Of a stretch of 64,000 nucleotides of DNA, positions 9,442 through 21,127 are shown piece by piece. Both the position numbers and the translations under genes were made by a program. Each line of letters opens with the position of its first letter. The stretch's first letter is position 1. The DNA lies in the NCBI RefSeq assembly GCF_000316645.1, contig NC_019684.1, positions 3,563,501 through 3,627,500 of the forward strand. Reading direction: 5' to 3'. Origin of the DNA: Nostoc sp. PCC 7524. Lineage in GTDB: Bacteria; Cyanobacteriota; Cyanobacteriia; Cyanobacteriales; Nostocaceae. The notes beneath the pieces are model-generated. The model was not told the DNA's origin and made no database searches. It saw only the letters and a program-made list of their open reading frames with translations.

Positions 9442-9466
9442 AGCACTCAGGAGTTGAGAGTGCTAA
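9440..9466 (+). promoter_or_regulatory. CIRCE operator (HrcA-binding site)
   Basis: TTAGCACTC (9440-9448), a 9-bp spacer, and GAGTGCTAA (9458-9466) form a perfect match to the CIRCE consensus. CIRCE is bound by the HrcA repressor and gives heat induction of groE operons. A GGAG ribosome-binding site follows at 9471-9474, 10 bp before the groES start. Confidence 0.97.
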
Positions 9467-9484
9467 CTCTGGAGAAATTGAAAT

Positions 9485-9796
9485 ATGGCAGCTGTATCTT
9501 TAAGCGTATCTACAGTTAAACCTTTAGGCGATCGCGTTTTCGTGAAAGTGAGCGCCTCGGAAGAAAAGACCGCAGGTGGTCTGTATTTACCCGACACCGC
9601 TAAGGAAAAACCCCAAGTAGGGGAAGTAGTCGCCCTTGGCCCTGGCAAGCGTAACGACGACGGTAGCCGTCAAGAATTAGAAATCAAAATTGGCGATAAA
9701 GTGTTGTACTCCAAGTACGCTGGCACTGACATCAAGCTCGGAACTGAAGAATACGTACTGCTGTCTGAAAAAGATATTTTAGCAGTCGTTGGCTAA
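9485..9796 (+). CDS. groES: Co-chaperonin GroES
   Basis: 103 residues, full length. The family pattern is clear: [11 protein letters not shown] near the N-terminus, the mobile-loop region [20 protein letters not shown], then [15 protein letters not shown]. GroES forms the heptameric lid of the GroEL folding chamber. It is first in the operon with groEL 98 bp downstream. CIRCE and a K-box-like element lie immediately upstream, so HrcA control and heat/light induction are expected. Confidence 0.98.
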   Translation: MAAVSLSVSTVKPLGDRVFVKVSASEEKTAGGLYLPDTAKEKPQVGEVVALGPGKRNDDGSRQELEIKIGDKVLYSKYAGTDIKLGTEEYVLLSEKDILAVVG

Positions 9797-9867
9797 TGGG
9801 TGGTTCGGGTCACGACACATCATGCCCCATACCCCATGCCCAAATCAATTATTCAAAACCAAATTGA

Positions 9868-11532
<1,665 letters not shown>

Positions 11533-11551
11533 TACTCTATAGTCGCCTCAT

Positions 11552-11592
11552 AAAAAACAGCTGCTTCCTTTTTGGAGGTGGCTGTTTTTTTG
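11552..11592 (+). terminator. Rho-independent terminator of groESL
   Basis: AAAAAACAG (11552-11560) pairs with CTGTTTTTT (11582-11590). An inner stem of CTGCTTCC with GGAGGTGG includes G-U pairs, and a T-run follows. Placement 20 bp after the groEL stop supports termination of the operon. Confidence 0.85.
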
Positions 11593-11675
11593 TCAATTTC
11601 TACATTTTCAGAGAAATTGTAGCTGCTAACATAGGATTTAGATTACTCAACAACTTATTTTGAGGAAATTTAACT

Positions 11676-11963
11676 ATGACTCTAATTAACTATCAATCCA
11701 ATTCTCAAAAATTAACCGAAATCGTCAAAACTTTAATTGACAATAATACTCTTTATCAAGAAAACTTAGATAAACAGGAAATGATAGAAGTAATTAACCG
11801 TACTTTTGACCCTGCTGCTGTTCCTGATTTGGAAAGTATCTCTGAGGAGGAATTAACCAAACGGATTAAGAGAATTTTGTCTTTACATTTAGTATCAGGA
11901 ATGCTAAATGATTTGACTCCAGAGCAAATGCAACTTTTTGATGAATCTGTAAAACGGGGTTAG
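11676..11963 (+). CDS. Putative antitoxin of a VapC-type pair
   Basis: 95 residues, acidic and predicted helical, with no recognisable AbrB, RHH or Phd motif. A GAGGAAA ribosome-binding site lies 10 bp before the ATG. Its stop (TAG 11961-11963) directly abuts the ATG of a PIN-domain toxin at 11964, the usual antitoxin-first arrangement. The antitoxin role is inferred only from this position. It would bind and neutralise the VapC RNase and repress the operon. Confidence 0.6.
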   Translation: MTLINYQSNSQKLTEIVKTLIDNNTLYQENLDKQEMIEVINRTFDPAAVPDLESISEEELTKRIKRILSLHLVSGMLNDLTPEQMQLFDESVKRG

Positions 11964-12368
11964 ATGGGTTATTTATTAGATACTAATATTGTTTCAGCTT
12001 CACTAAAACAGAATGTCAAAATCAACTTAAAGTTGCAAGAGGTAAGTAGTTTAGATATAGACATTTTGATTAGCGGCATAACTTACTATGAAATTCAAAG
12101 AGGACTTTTGAGGAGCAATGCCACTAAGAAACTAGCTTTATTTCAACAATTTTGCCAAGATTATCCCATTTTATTCTTAGATGATATTAGGATTTTTCAA
12201 AAAGCCTCAGAAATTCATGCTGATTTAACAAACAGAGGTCAAATTATTCAGGATGCTGATATTTTGATAGCTGGTACCGCTATCATTCATAATTTAATTT
12301 TAGTTTCTCACGATTCTGATTTAATTAGAGTTAAAGGTTTACAGTTAGAAAATTGGTTAATTTCTTAG
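11964..12368 (+). CDS. vapC: PIN-domain toxin, VapC family
   Basis: 134 residues covering a complete PIN fold. Acidic metal ligands are in place: D6 in YLLDTNIVS, E43 in YYEIQRGLL, D97/D99 in QDADILIAGTA and the D117 region in VSHDSDLIRV. VapC toxins are Mg-dependent RNases that usually cut tRNA or rRNA. The gene starts immediately after the upstream small acidic gene without a gap, so the two are almost certainly translated together. Confidence 0.88.
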   Translation: MGYLLDTNIVSASLKQNVKINLKLQEVSSLDIDILISGITYYEIQRGLLRSNATKKLALFQQFCQDYPILFLDDIRIFQKASEIHADLTNRGQIIQDADILIAGTAIIHNLILVSHDSDLIRVKGLQLENWLIS

Positions 12369-12523
12369 GTTAAACGCATTTTGGTAAATATAAACACATT
12401 ATTCATACATCAAATACAGTATTAACACTGTTTTTTTATTAAGCTTTTATTCATACAAATAAGTACAACAATCAATATTCCGATAAAGTAGAGACTATTG
12501 TTGAGTAGGAAGCGAAATCAAGT

Positions 12524-13342
12524 TTGAGTTACGATAACGCTTGTAAGTATTTAGCTGAACAGTATCCAGAGGAGTTTGTGCGTTGGCTACTGGGGGTAGA
12601 TGCACAACAAATTGAAGTATTAAAAACTGAACTTACCCTTGAACCGATTCGTGCTGATTCTGTGACATTTTTACGCACAGCAAACAGGATTTTACATATT
12701 GAATTTCAAACCTTAGCAACATCTAATCCGCCGCTTAATTTCCGAATGCTTGATTATTCCGTGAGGTTAAAGCGTCAATATCGCTATTCTGTAGCGCAGG
12801 TGGTGATATTTTTGCAAGAAACGACTAACGAAGTGGCGTTTACAGAGGAATATCGAGACGACACAACTATTCACCGCTATCAGGTTATTCGTCTGTGGGA
12901 ACAAGATTCAGCATTATTTTTGGATAATCCTGCTCTATTACCTCTAGCAACTTTAACCCGAACTAACTCACCATTAGGGTTGCTTTCCCAAGTGGCTGAA
13001 CAAGTCGCTACAATTTCTGATAGGGAACAAAGACAAAATATTGCTGGTTGTACAGAAATTCTTGCAGGTTTGCGGTTTGAAAAGGATTTGATTCGCCAAT
13101 TATTACGGGAGGATATTATGCGCGAGTCTGTAATTTATCAAGATATTCTGCAAAAAGGAATAAAACAAGGTGAAGAAAGTTTAATATTACGTATGCTGAA
13201 TCGGCGTTTTGGTGAAATAGGCGTGTCATTAATTGAAAAAATTAGAGGATTATCTGCTGAACAGTTAGAAGATTTAGGAGAAGCTTTGTTTGATTTTTCT
13301 GATGTTGCTGATTTAGAAGTTTGGTTAAACCAGCACAATTAG
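12524..13342 (+). CDS. Rpn-family putative nuclease with DUF4351 C-terminus
   Basis: 272 residues from a TTG start at 12524, chosen because AGGAAG sits 11 bp upstream and no ATG fits. The N-terminus (YDNACKYLAEQYPEEFVRWL, then ILHIEFQT) matches the PD-(D/E)XK-like core of cyanobacterial Rpn/transposase-like proteins. The last ~60 residues (LNRRFGEIG, LSAEQLEDLGEALFDF, LEVWL) match DUF4351. Rpn proteins have been linked to recombination-promoting DNase activity. These genes are present in many dispersed copies in Nostocales, and this one appears intact. Confidence 0.75.
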   Translation: MSYDNACKYLAEQYPEEFVRWLLGVDAQQIEVLKTELTLEPIRADSVTFLRTANRILHIEFQTLATSNPPLNFRMLDYSVRLKRQYRYSVAQVVIFLQETTNEVAFTEEYRDDTTIHRYQVIRLWEQDSALFLDNPALLPLATLTRTNSPLGLLSQVAEQVATISDREQRQNIAGCTEILAGLRFEKDLIRQLLREDIMRESVIYQDILQKGIKQGEESLILRMLNRRFGEIGVSLIEKIRGLSAEQLEDLGEALFDFSDVADLEVWLNQHN

Positions 13343-13350
13343 TCATCTGA

Positions 13351-13408
13351 TGTGTTACGGCTAATTTCTCCAAGGAAAACGCTCAACTCCTGAAATAGCC
13401 GTAACACA
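13351..13408. repeat. Perfect 13-bp inverted repeat
   Basis: TGTGTTACGGCTA (13351-13363) is the exact reverse complement of TAGCCGTAACACA (13396-13408), with a 32-bp loop. It lies just after the Rpn-type gene, so it may serve as a terminator, but the long loop and lack of a T-run make a dispersed repeat more likely. Confidence 0.6.
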
Positions 13409-13440
13409 CCCTACTTAATATTTACGATTTTGTTACGAGT

Positions 13441-13516
13441 ATCAAACTTTAGTGTCCTAGTATTTTATCGCGTAATTGTTTGATGCGATCGCGCAATTTT
13501 ACAGCCTCTTCAAATT
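13441..13516 (-). pseudogene. uvrB': Displaced duplicate of the uvrB 3' end
   Basis: These 76 bp match 14603-14678, the end of uvrB plus 8 bp beyond its stop, with only three differences. Translated on the minus strand they give [20 protein letters not shown] followed by LGH and TAA, against [23 protein letters not shown] in the intact gene. The similarity stops on both sides. The copy and the intact uvrB end flank the two-gene cassette at 13562-14562 as direct repeats. Confidence 0.9.
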
Positions 13517-13561
13517 CTAAGTATTTGTGCAAAAATCAAATAGCAATTCTATAGCTAAAAT

Positions 13562-14089
13562 TCAACTTACAAACAAAAGTTCATCTAGTTTACGTTTTAA
13601 TTCTGGAGATGCCATTAACGGATTATAAACTTCTCCCTTGTAGGGTTGCCAAACATAACCAGAACTAAATGGTCGAAAAACTGGTAATGTTTCTACTTCC
13701 TGCTCAATTGTTTTCGACAGGACTAATCCTGGGATAGCTAAATTAGGCAAGTCTTCAATCAGTTCGCTATAAGTCCTAAATTCGTCAACTTCCACACCGA
13801 CTAAAGCATAACGAAATGGAGGAGCGAGGCGTAGATTTTGATAGAGTAAGATACCTAATTCTGTCATTAAATAAGCACTTTCAGGTTTATCTATTCCCAC
13901 TTCACTAATATTATTGGGATAAACCCGACACCACCAATTTTCTTCTATATCTTGAAAAGTGTCTGCACGACATAGGCATGGGCTACCATTTGAGAGTATT
14001 AATGTTTGCCCTATAAAATGTTGAGAAAATTCATGAGCATTGCTTTCTTCAGAGCCACACTCTGCTGATAAACTAAATAGCCATGCCAT
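13562..14089 (-). CDS. Hypothetical acidic protein, putative immunity partner of the upstream gene
   Basis: 175 residues with no signal peptide or membrane segment, rich in Glu and aromatic residues. I do not recognise a family. A strong AGGAGG ribosome-binding site sits 9 bp before the ATG. It starts 26 bp after the stop of the Tse2-like gene on the same strand, and both lie between the duplicated uvrB ends. The toxin-immunity interpretation rests on this pairing and on its acidic character; it could also be an unrelated cargo gene. Confidence 0.4.
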   Translation of the reverse strand: MAWLFSLSAECGSEESNAHEFSQHFIGQTLILSNGSPCLCRADTFQDIEENWWCRVYPNNISEVGIDKPESAYLMTELGILLYQNLRLAPPFRYALVGVEVDEFRTYSELIEDLPNLAIPGLVLSKTIEQEVETLPVFRPFSSGYVWQPYKGEVYNPLMASPELKRKLDELLFVS

Positions 14090-14115
14090 GCCTGTAGCCT
14101 CCTAGTGTTATGGTT

Positions 14116-14562
14116 TTAATCAATTCTTTTCCAATGGTTTTGGGTGTTTGCTAAGGCTAGCTCGTACTTTTCTAGTAACATTGTAACTCTTGGCAAAATG
14201 CTGATGTGAGTTGGGCTATCCTGAATAGCTTGTAAATCTCCGGTAATATTACTGTCATCAACTTGCCACAGGGGATCTTTTCCTGTTCCCCCAAATTTGG
14301 CAGGTTTACGAAATGCCGGTAAAGCTTCAATGGAGAGTGAAACTGACATTCCCTTTGTATCTCTGATGGCGACAGTAACAAGCTCTCCTTGAAACTTACG
14401 TTCTGACTCTGCTAACAAATAGCCTTGCTCATCCAAATAGCCTACGGGCATTTGCTCAATATTAATATCAATGCCAGGTCTAACTCCTAATAGTCTGGCA
14501 CTCCGACCTATTTTGGGCTTGCCTTTTTGCTCCGCCATGCCTCGATAGTAGAGTTTTGCCAT
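14116..14562 (-). CDS. Putative Tse2-like ADP-ribosyltransferase toxin
   Basis: 148 residues. The N-terminus KLYYRG resembles the first strand of ADP-ribosyltransferase folds, and the C-terminus (QDSPTHISILPRVTM, then an amphipathic helix ending in W) resembles the C-terminal part of Pseudomonas Tse2 (QDS, THYTIMP, final helix ending in QW). A GGTGKDPLWQVD loop precedes it. Tse2 is a T6SS effector related to ADP-ribosyltransferases and is neutralised by a neighbouring immunity protein. The gene begins 48 bp after uvrB on the same strand, probably sharing its transcript. Similarity is remote and judged by eye. Confidence 0.45.
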   Translation of the reverse strand: MAKLYYRGMAEQKGKPKIGRSARLLGVRPGIDINIEQMPVGYLDEQGYLLAESERKFQGELVTVAIRDTKGMSVSLSIEALPAFRKPAKFGGTGKDPLWQVDDSNITGDLQAIQDSPTHISILPRVTMLLEKYELALANTQNHWKRID

Positions 14563-14610
14563 TAGCTAATGTGAGAAGAGTCCAGATAGCATGAAGTGAA
14601 ATATCAAACT

Positions 14611-16608
14611 TTAGTGTCCTAGCATTTTATCGCGTAATTGTTTGATGCGATCGCGCAATTTTGCCGCCTCTTCAAATTTTAGTTTTTTCGCAGCTTCTTT
14701 CATTTGGGTTTCTAGTTGGGTAATCAATTCGGGTATCTGTTCTAAAGGTAATTCTCCGATATTTTCCTCAACAGTTTTTAAATCGGCTGCATTTAATCTT
14801 CTAGAAATATCTAGGAACGATAAAATCGCATTACTTGATTTTTTGACAATCGGTTGAGGTGTTATTCCGTGCATCTTGTTATATGCCATTTGAATCCCGC
14901 GTCTTCTGTCAGTTTCTTCAATGGCTTTAATCATGCTGTCTGTTAAATTATCAGCATACAAAATCGCTTGTCCCCGGATGTGACGAGCGGCTCTACCTAT
15001 GGTTTGAATTAAGGAACGTTCAGCACGCAAAAACCCTTCTTTATCTGCATCTAAAATTGCCACTAAAGAGACTTCTGGTAAGTCTAAACCTTCCCGTAAT
15101 AAGTTCACACCTACCAATACATCAAAGTTACCATCGCGCAAATCTTGTAATATCTCAATGCGCTCAATAGAATTAATCTCTGAATGTAAATAACGCACGC
15201 GAATACTATGGTCTTGCAGATACTCTGTTAAGTCTTCTGCCATACGTTTAGTTAAGGTAGTAATCAGTACCCGTTCTTGACGGTCAACTCTATCTTTAAT
15301 TTCTCCCAACAAATCATCAATTTGTCCCTCTGTCGGACGCACAAAAATCTCTGGGTCAATTACCCCAGTCGGTCTAATGACTTGCTCAACTATTCTATCT
15401 TCGGAAATTTCTAATTCCCAATTTCCTGGAGTGGCGGAAACGAAAATACATTGATTAACTTTCGTCCAAAATTCCTCAGCTTTTAAAGGACGATTATCCG
15501 CCGCACTCGGAAGCCTAAATCCGTGTTCAATTAACACTTTTTTCCGAGCTTGGTCGCCGTTATACATACCGCGAATTTGCGGGACTGTGACGTGAGATTC
15601 ATCTATTACTAAGAGCCAATCTTTAGGAAAATAATCAATTAAACACTCTGGTGGTTCTCCAGCTTGTCTTCCTGCTAGGTGACGGGAATAATTCTCTACG
15701 CCGTTGCAGTAACCAACTTCACGCAACATTTCTAAGTCATAGCGTGTACGCTGGTCTATACGTTGTGCTTCTACTAACTTACCAGTTTCTTCTAGTTCAG
15801 CTTTGCGCTGTTTTAATTCGGCTGCAATGTCTTCGCAAGCTTTTTCTAAACGTTCCTCTGGGGTGACAAAGTGACGTGCTGGGTAAATATTCACAGCTTG
15901 CAAACTTTGGATAATTTCACCCGTTACCGGGTCAATATAGCGAATTGCGTCAATTTCATCACCAAAGAATTCCACCCGAATAATTCTATCTTCGTAGGCG
16001 GGGCCGATTTCTAAAACATCACCCCGGACACGGAAACGTCCCCTTCCCATTTCGATGTCGTTGCGGGTGTACTGGACTGAAGTCAAATCCCGCAAAATCT
16101 GACGCTGGTTAACTTCCATCCCGATTTGCATGGGAATTGCTGCTTTCAGGTACTCTGAAGGGATTCCCAAACCGTAGATACAGCTAATTGATGCTACAAC
16201 AATGACATCACGCCGTTCAAATAGCGATCGCGTCGCGGAATGGCGTAACATATCAATCTCATCGTTAATTGCCGCCGTTTTCTCAATGTATGTGTCGGTA
16301 ACGGGAATATACGCTTCCGGCTGATAGTAGTCGTAGTAGCTGACGAAATACTCAACGGCGTTTTTGGGGAAGAACTCCCGCAACTCATTACAAAGTTGTG
16401 CAGCTAGGGTTTTGTTATGCGCCAATACTAAAGTCGGCTTACCCACCTTCTCAATGACTGCTGCTATGGAAAATGTCTTACCTGTTCCCGTTGCTCCTAG
16501 TAAAGTTTGATAACGGTTGTTAGCTTCAATGCTAGCAGCTAACTGCGCGATCGCTCGCGGTTGATCACCTGTGGGACTAAAGGGAGCTTGCAGACAAAAT
16601 TCTGACAT
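14611..16608 (-). CDS. uvrB: Excinuclease ABC subunit B (UvrB)
   Basis: 665 residues, full length. Walker A GATGTGKT at 38-45, the beta-hairpin region ([12 protein letters not shown]), helicase motifs including DESH, and a C-terminal UVR domain ([16 protein letters not shown]) that contacts UvrC. UvrB is the damage-verifying helicase of nucleotide excision repair. The stop is TAA at 14611-14613. The final 22 codons also occur ~1.16 kb downstream as a displaced copy, so this 3' end may have been replaced when the cassette arrived. Confidence 0.98.
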   Translation of the reverse strand: MSEFCLQAPFSPTGDQPRAIAQLAASIEANNRYQTLLGATGTGKTFSIAAVIEKVGKPTLVLAHNKTLAAQLCNELREFFPKNAVEYFVSYYDYYQPEAYIPVTDTYIEKTAAINDEIDMLRHSATRSLFERRDVIVVASISCIYGLGIPSEYLKAAIPMQIGMEVNQRQILRDLTSVQYTRNDIEMGRGRFRVRGDVLEIGPAYEDRIIRVEFFGDEIDAIRYIDPVTGEIIQSLQAVNIYPARHFVTPEERLEKACEDIAAELKQRKAELEETGKLVEAQRIDQRTRYDLEMLREVGYCNGVENYSRHLAGRQAGEPPECLIDYFPKDWLLVIDESHVTVPQIRGMYNGDQARKKVLIEHGFRLPSAADNRPLKAEEFWTKVNQCIFVSATPGNWELEISEDRIVEQVIRPTGVIDPEIFVRPTEGQIDDLLGEIKDRVDRQERVLITTLTKRMAEDLTEYLQDHSIRVRYLHSEINSIERIEILQDLRDGNFDVLVGVNLLREGLDLPEVSLVAILDADKEGFLRAERSLIQTIGRAARHIRGQAILYADNLTDSMIKAIEETDRRRGIQMAYNKMHGITPQPIVKKSSNAILSFLDISRRLNAADLKTVEENIGELPLEQIPELITQLETQMKEAAKKLKFEEAAKLRDRIKQLRDKMLGH

Positions 16609-16651
16609 ACATCTGTACTAAGAAAAACCCTATATTATGGTAGCGAGATTA

Positions 16652-16793
16652 TGCTTTTACGGGATCTGGAAAACCTCTCTCTAAATCTCTCTCCTACAAG
16701 GAGAGAGACTTTGAATGTTCCCCCTTCCCGATGCGGGAAGGGGGTTAGGGGGTTAGGTTTGCGTGGGTTTTTCCACATAGCGCGAAAAGTCAG
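16652..16793 (+). mobile_element. MITE-like repeat, copy 1
   Basis: About 142 bp nearly identical to 63272-63417. The internal hairpins are conserved: CTCTC-CTACAAG-GAGAG and CCCCCTTCCC-GATGC-GGGAAGGGGG. The right terminus CGCGAAAAGTCAG corresponds to the 13-bp terminal inverted repeat of copy 2; the left terminus has drifted. It has no coding capacity and fills the spacer between the divergent uvrB and nuclease-TPR genes. Confidence 0.8.
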
Positions 16794-16884
16794 CTCTTCC
16801 TTGCCGTCCCCTACTTCTTAAGAGCTTTACTCTCACCTAAAATCTGAATAAAATAATCTCATCCCCAGACTCGCATAATTATAG

Positions 16885-18531
16885 ATGGACTGGATTACGC
16901 TCCTGCGATCGCTACAGTCTGATTTTATTCACAGGTTATCATCGGGTTGTCTTCTGCATTGCGAAACAGAAGGTCAATATAGTGAGTTAACAGTTATCTC
17001 CGGTGAGAGGTTAAAAGCATTACGGGATTTTTGCTGGCAAATGGCTGAGAAATATAAGCGGGTTTCGCCAGTGCGTGATGTTTTTATTAGCTATCTCAAA
17101 GGTAAGTTGGGTGAGGAAGTTGTTAAAGAACGTTTAGCTGATTTGATTACAGAAGTAGATTATGAAAAGCGATTTGGTGGCGATGGCAAGATTGATTTTA
17201 CTTTAACTGCTGACTCTTCTATTGGTATTGAAGTCAAATCACGCCACGGTAGAATTGAGCGTGTGAGATGGTCTATTAGTGCGGAAGAAGTGGAAAAAAA
17301 TGCTGTTGTTGCTTGTATTTTTATTCAGGAAGAAGTTAATGAAGCACAATCGGCATATCATTTATTGTTGGCTGGATTTCTGCCGACTCGCATGATTAAA
17401 TTAAAAACTGGAAAAATATCTTTTGGTATAGAGCAATTGCTTTATGGTGGTGGCTTAAGGTGCTATCTAGAACAGTTACAAGCGTCAAATAATCATCATC
17501 AAACTAGGCAATTTATGCCAATTTATCAATATCAAAATTCGTCATTATTACCATCTGAGCCAAATCAAGAGCAGTTATTAAAACCTGCTATATCTCGTCC
17601 AAATAACAATCATGTTTCCAGTTATAAACAAGATGAACAACTAAATTTGGATTATACAAAACTGGGTGATGAATATTTTTCTAAAGGTGAATACACAGTA
17701 TCTATTAATCACTATAATCAAGCCTTAAAACTTAATATCAATGATAGTGAACTGTATTATAAACGGGGTTTAGCTTATTATCAAATTGGGAATTACGAAG
17801 CAGCGATCGCAGATTATTCTCAGGTAATTAAAATTAATCTTCATGATGCTAAAGCTTACCATAAACGGGGTTTAGCTTTATCGCAATTAGGAGCGTATGA
17901 AGCAGCAATTGATGATTATACCGAATCTATTAGATTGAATCCTCATGCTGCTGTAGCTTATAAACACCGTGCCGAAGTACGTTCTTATCTAGGAGATAAT
18001 CAAGGAGCAATTGAGGACTATACCCAAGCCATAAAAATTAATCCTCAGTATGCAGATACCTATAAAAATCGTGGGATTGCTCGTTATATTTTAGGAACTC
18101 AGCCGGGATTTACACAAGCAATTCAGCTTAATCCCAATGATGCGAATGCTTATAAAAATCGCGGTAATGCTCGTGCAGATATTGGTGATTATGCAGGAGC
18201 AATAGAGGATTATACGCAAGCAATCCAGATTAATCCCTATCTAGCTGATGCTTATTATAACCGGGGAAATGCCCGTTATGATTTAGGTGATAATGAGGGA
18301 GCAATTGATGATTATACTCAAGCCATCCAAGTTAATCCTAATTATGCCGATGCCTATTACAATCGGGGCAATATTTATGCTGAACTGAAAAATCAGCCAG
18401 ATGCGATCGCAGATTTTCAAACAGCAGCAGATATCTATCGCCAAGAAGGTAAATTAGCAGCACTACAAGATACCAAAGACCGAATTTTAGAATTAGAAAT
18501 AGTCGAATCTATAGATATCTTAAATTTTTAA
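16885..18531 (+). CDS. PD-(D/E)XK nuclease-like domain fused to TPR repeats
   Basis: 548 residues. Residues ~60-200 carry a restriction-like core: E77/E78 in a helix, D104 in GKIDFTL and E116-V-K118 in IGIEVKSRHG, the D...ExK pattern of the PD-(D/E)XK superfamily. A variable linker (~200-260) leads to about eight TPR units of the cyanobacterial GDYxGAIxDYxQAIxxNP type. One unit near residue 405-415 lacks about eight residues (YILGTQPGFTQAIQLNP). The combination suggests a nuclease targeted through protein contacts; substrate and partners are unknown. Confidence 0.7.
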   Translation: MDWITLLRSLQSDFIHRLSSGCLLHCETEGQYSELTVISGERLKALRDFCWQMAEKYKRVSPVRDVFISYLKGKLGEEVVKERLADLITEVDYEKRFGGDGKIDFTLTADSSIGIEVKSRHGRIERVRWSISAEEVEKNAVVACIFIQEEVNEAQSAYHLLLAGFLPTRMIKLKTGKISFGIEQLLYGGGLRCYLEQLQASNNHHQTRQFMPIYQYQNSSLLPSEPNQEQLLKPAISRPNNNHVSSYKQDEQLNLDYTKLGDEYFSKGEYTVSINHYNQALKLNINDSELYYKRGLAYYQIGNYEAAIADYSQVIKINLHDAKAYHKRGLALSQLGAYEAAIDDYTESIRLNPHAAVAYKHRAEVRSYLGDNQGAIEDYTQAIKINPQYADTYKNRGIARYILGTQPGFTQAIQLNPNDANAYKNRGNARADIGDYAGAIEDYTQAIQINPYLADAYYNRGNARYDLGDNEGAIDDYTQAIQVNPNYADAYYNRGNIYAELKNQPDAIADFQTAADIYRQEGKLAALQDTKDRILELEIVESIDILNF

Positions 18532-18560
18532 TATTTTGATTCAAAACTATTGCCTATTGC

Positions 18561-18983
18561 CTAAGAAAAATTATAACCCGTAGTTTTCTGCACGTACTGC
18601 AAAACCTTTTCATAGGAATCTGGATTGCTGACGGGGTTAATCACAATGGGAATAGTCCCATCAGGCAACCAAAAAGTGATTCTGCCATTAGATTCCTGAC
18701 AAAATGAACTAATACAATTAAGGTTAATTACATATTCATTTCTTTCATACAGAATTTTTACCCAATAGGCACTCTCTACTTCAAAGTCAGTAACTTTCTC
18801 TAAATAATCTAGAATTTTTTGATAATCTTCTAGATTATTTTGAGGATTAATGACAATAGGAATGGCACTATCAGGCAACCAAAAGGTAACTCTGCCGTTT
18901 TTTTCATAACAAAAAGCATTCACGCGGTCAAAATTGATCACATATTCTTTCCTCTCATAAAAAAGTTTTACCCAGTACGCCAC
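18561..18983 (-). CDS. Small protein of two tandem ~70-residue repeats, unknown function
   Basis: 140 residues from GTG 18983, supported by GAGGAG six bases upstream. Residues 2-70 and 72-140 are clear duplicates: each begins AYWVK, has EYVIN, then NGRxTFWLPD and IPIVINP. Each half is predicted mostly beta with a terminal helix. I do not recognise a family and see no catalytic motif. It is convergent with the nuclease-TPR gene, 30 bp away. Confidence 0.75.
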   Translation of the reverse strand: MAYWVKLFYERKEYVINFDRVNAFCYEKNGRVTFWLPDSAIPIVINPQNNLEDYQKILDYLEKVTDFEVESAYWVKILYERNEYVINLNCISSFCQESNGRITFWLPDGTIPIVINPVSNPDSYEKVLQYVQKTTGYNFS

Positions 18984-19243
18984 AACATCTCCTCAAGTCC
19001 CAAGTTCATGATTGATGTTTACCCTGTATGTTAAGAAATCTGCTGATTTCATGAGTGATACCAATTCACCAAAATTATGAAACAAATTCAAATTCTCAAA
19101 CCCTGTGAAAATCTGGATTCCTTAATTTTGAATGTTGAATTGGTGTGAGTGTTGTTGTTGTTTGTTGATGGAAAATTCCAAAAATGGATGGTGAATATGG
19201 TAGATGCCCTTGCCTGGGAAACCTGTAGGGGATGGTAAATGGT
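18984..19243. repeat. Spacer with ATACCAATTC inverted repeat
   Basis: ATACCAATTC near 19057 and GAATTGGTGT near 19134 face each other over ~90 bp. The same kind of ends occurs at ~20950 (ATACCAATTC) and ~21092 (GATTGGTGTG), upstream of the amidase. These look like short dispersed elements bounded by ACCAATTC/GAATTGGT. No gene is seen in either stretch. Confidence 0.45.
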
Positions 19244-20905
<1,662 letters not shown>

Positions 20906-20949
20906 CTAAAAATACCTTCCAAAAAGACATTCCGTCATTGTGCCACAGT

Positions 20950-21102
20950 CATACCAATTCAAAATTCAAAATAGCCTTTGCTTCGCAACGCTAGCGCGAA
21001 GGGCAAGACTTGCGCCTACAAAATTCAAAAATCAGAAATCCATAGTTTACAAGGGTTTCTGAATTTGAATCTGTTGCAGAATTTTCGTGGATTGGTGTGA
21101 TA
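20950..21102. repeat. Dispersed repeat in the pyrG/amidase spacer
   Basis: The divergent spacer contains ATACCAATTC at its left edge and GATTGGTGTG at its right edge, with a GCCTTTGCTTCGC...GCGCGAAGGGC palindrome inside. Comparable AATTCAAAATTC-rich repeats lie at ~60570-60660 and ~61626-61690. Promoters for pyrG and the amidase must also lie in this gap, but none is distinctive. Confidence 0.45.
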
Positions 21103-21127
21103 TAGCAAATTCTTCTGTGATCCTGCT

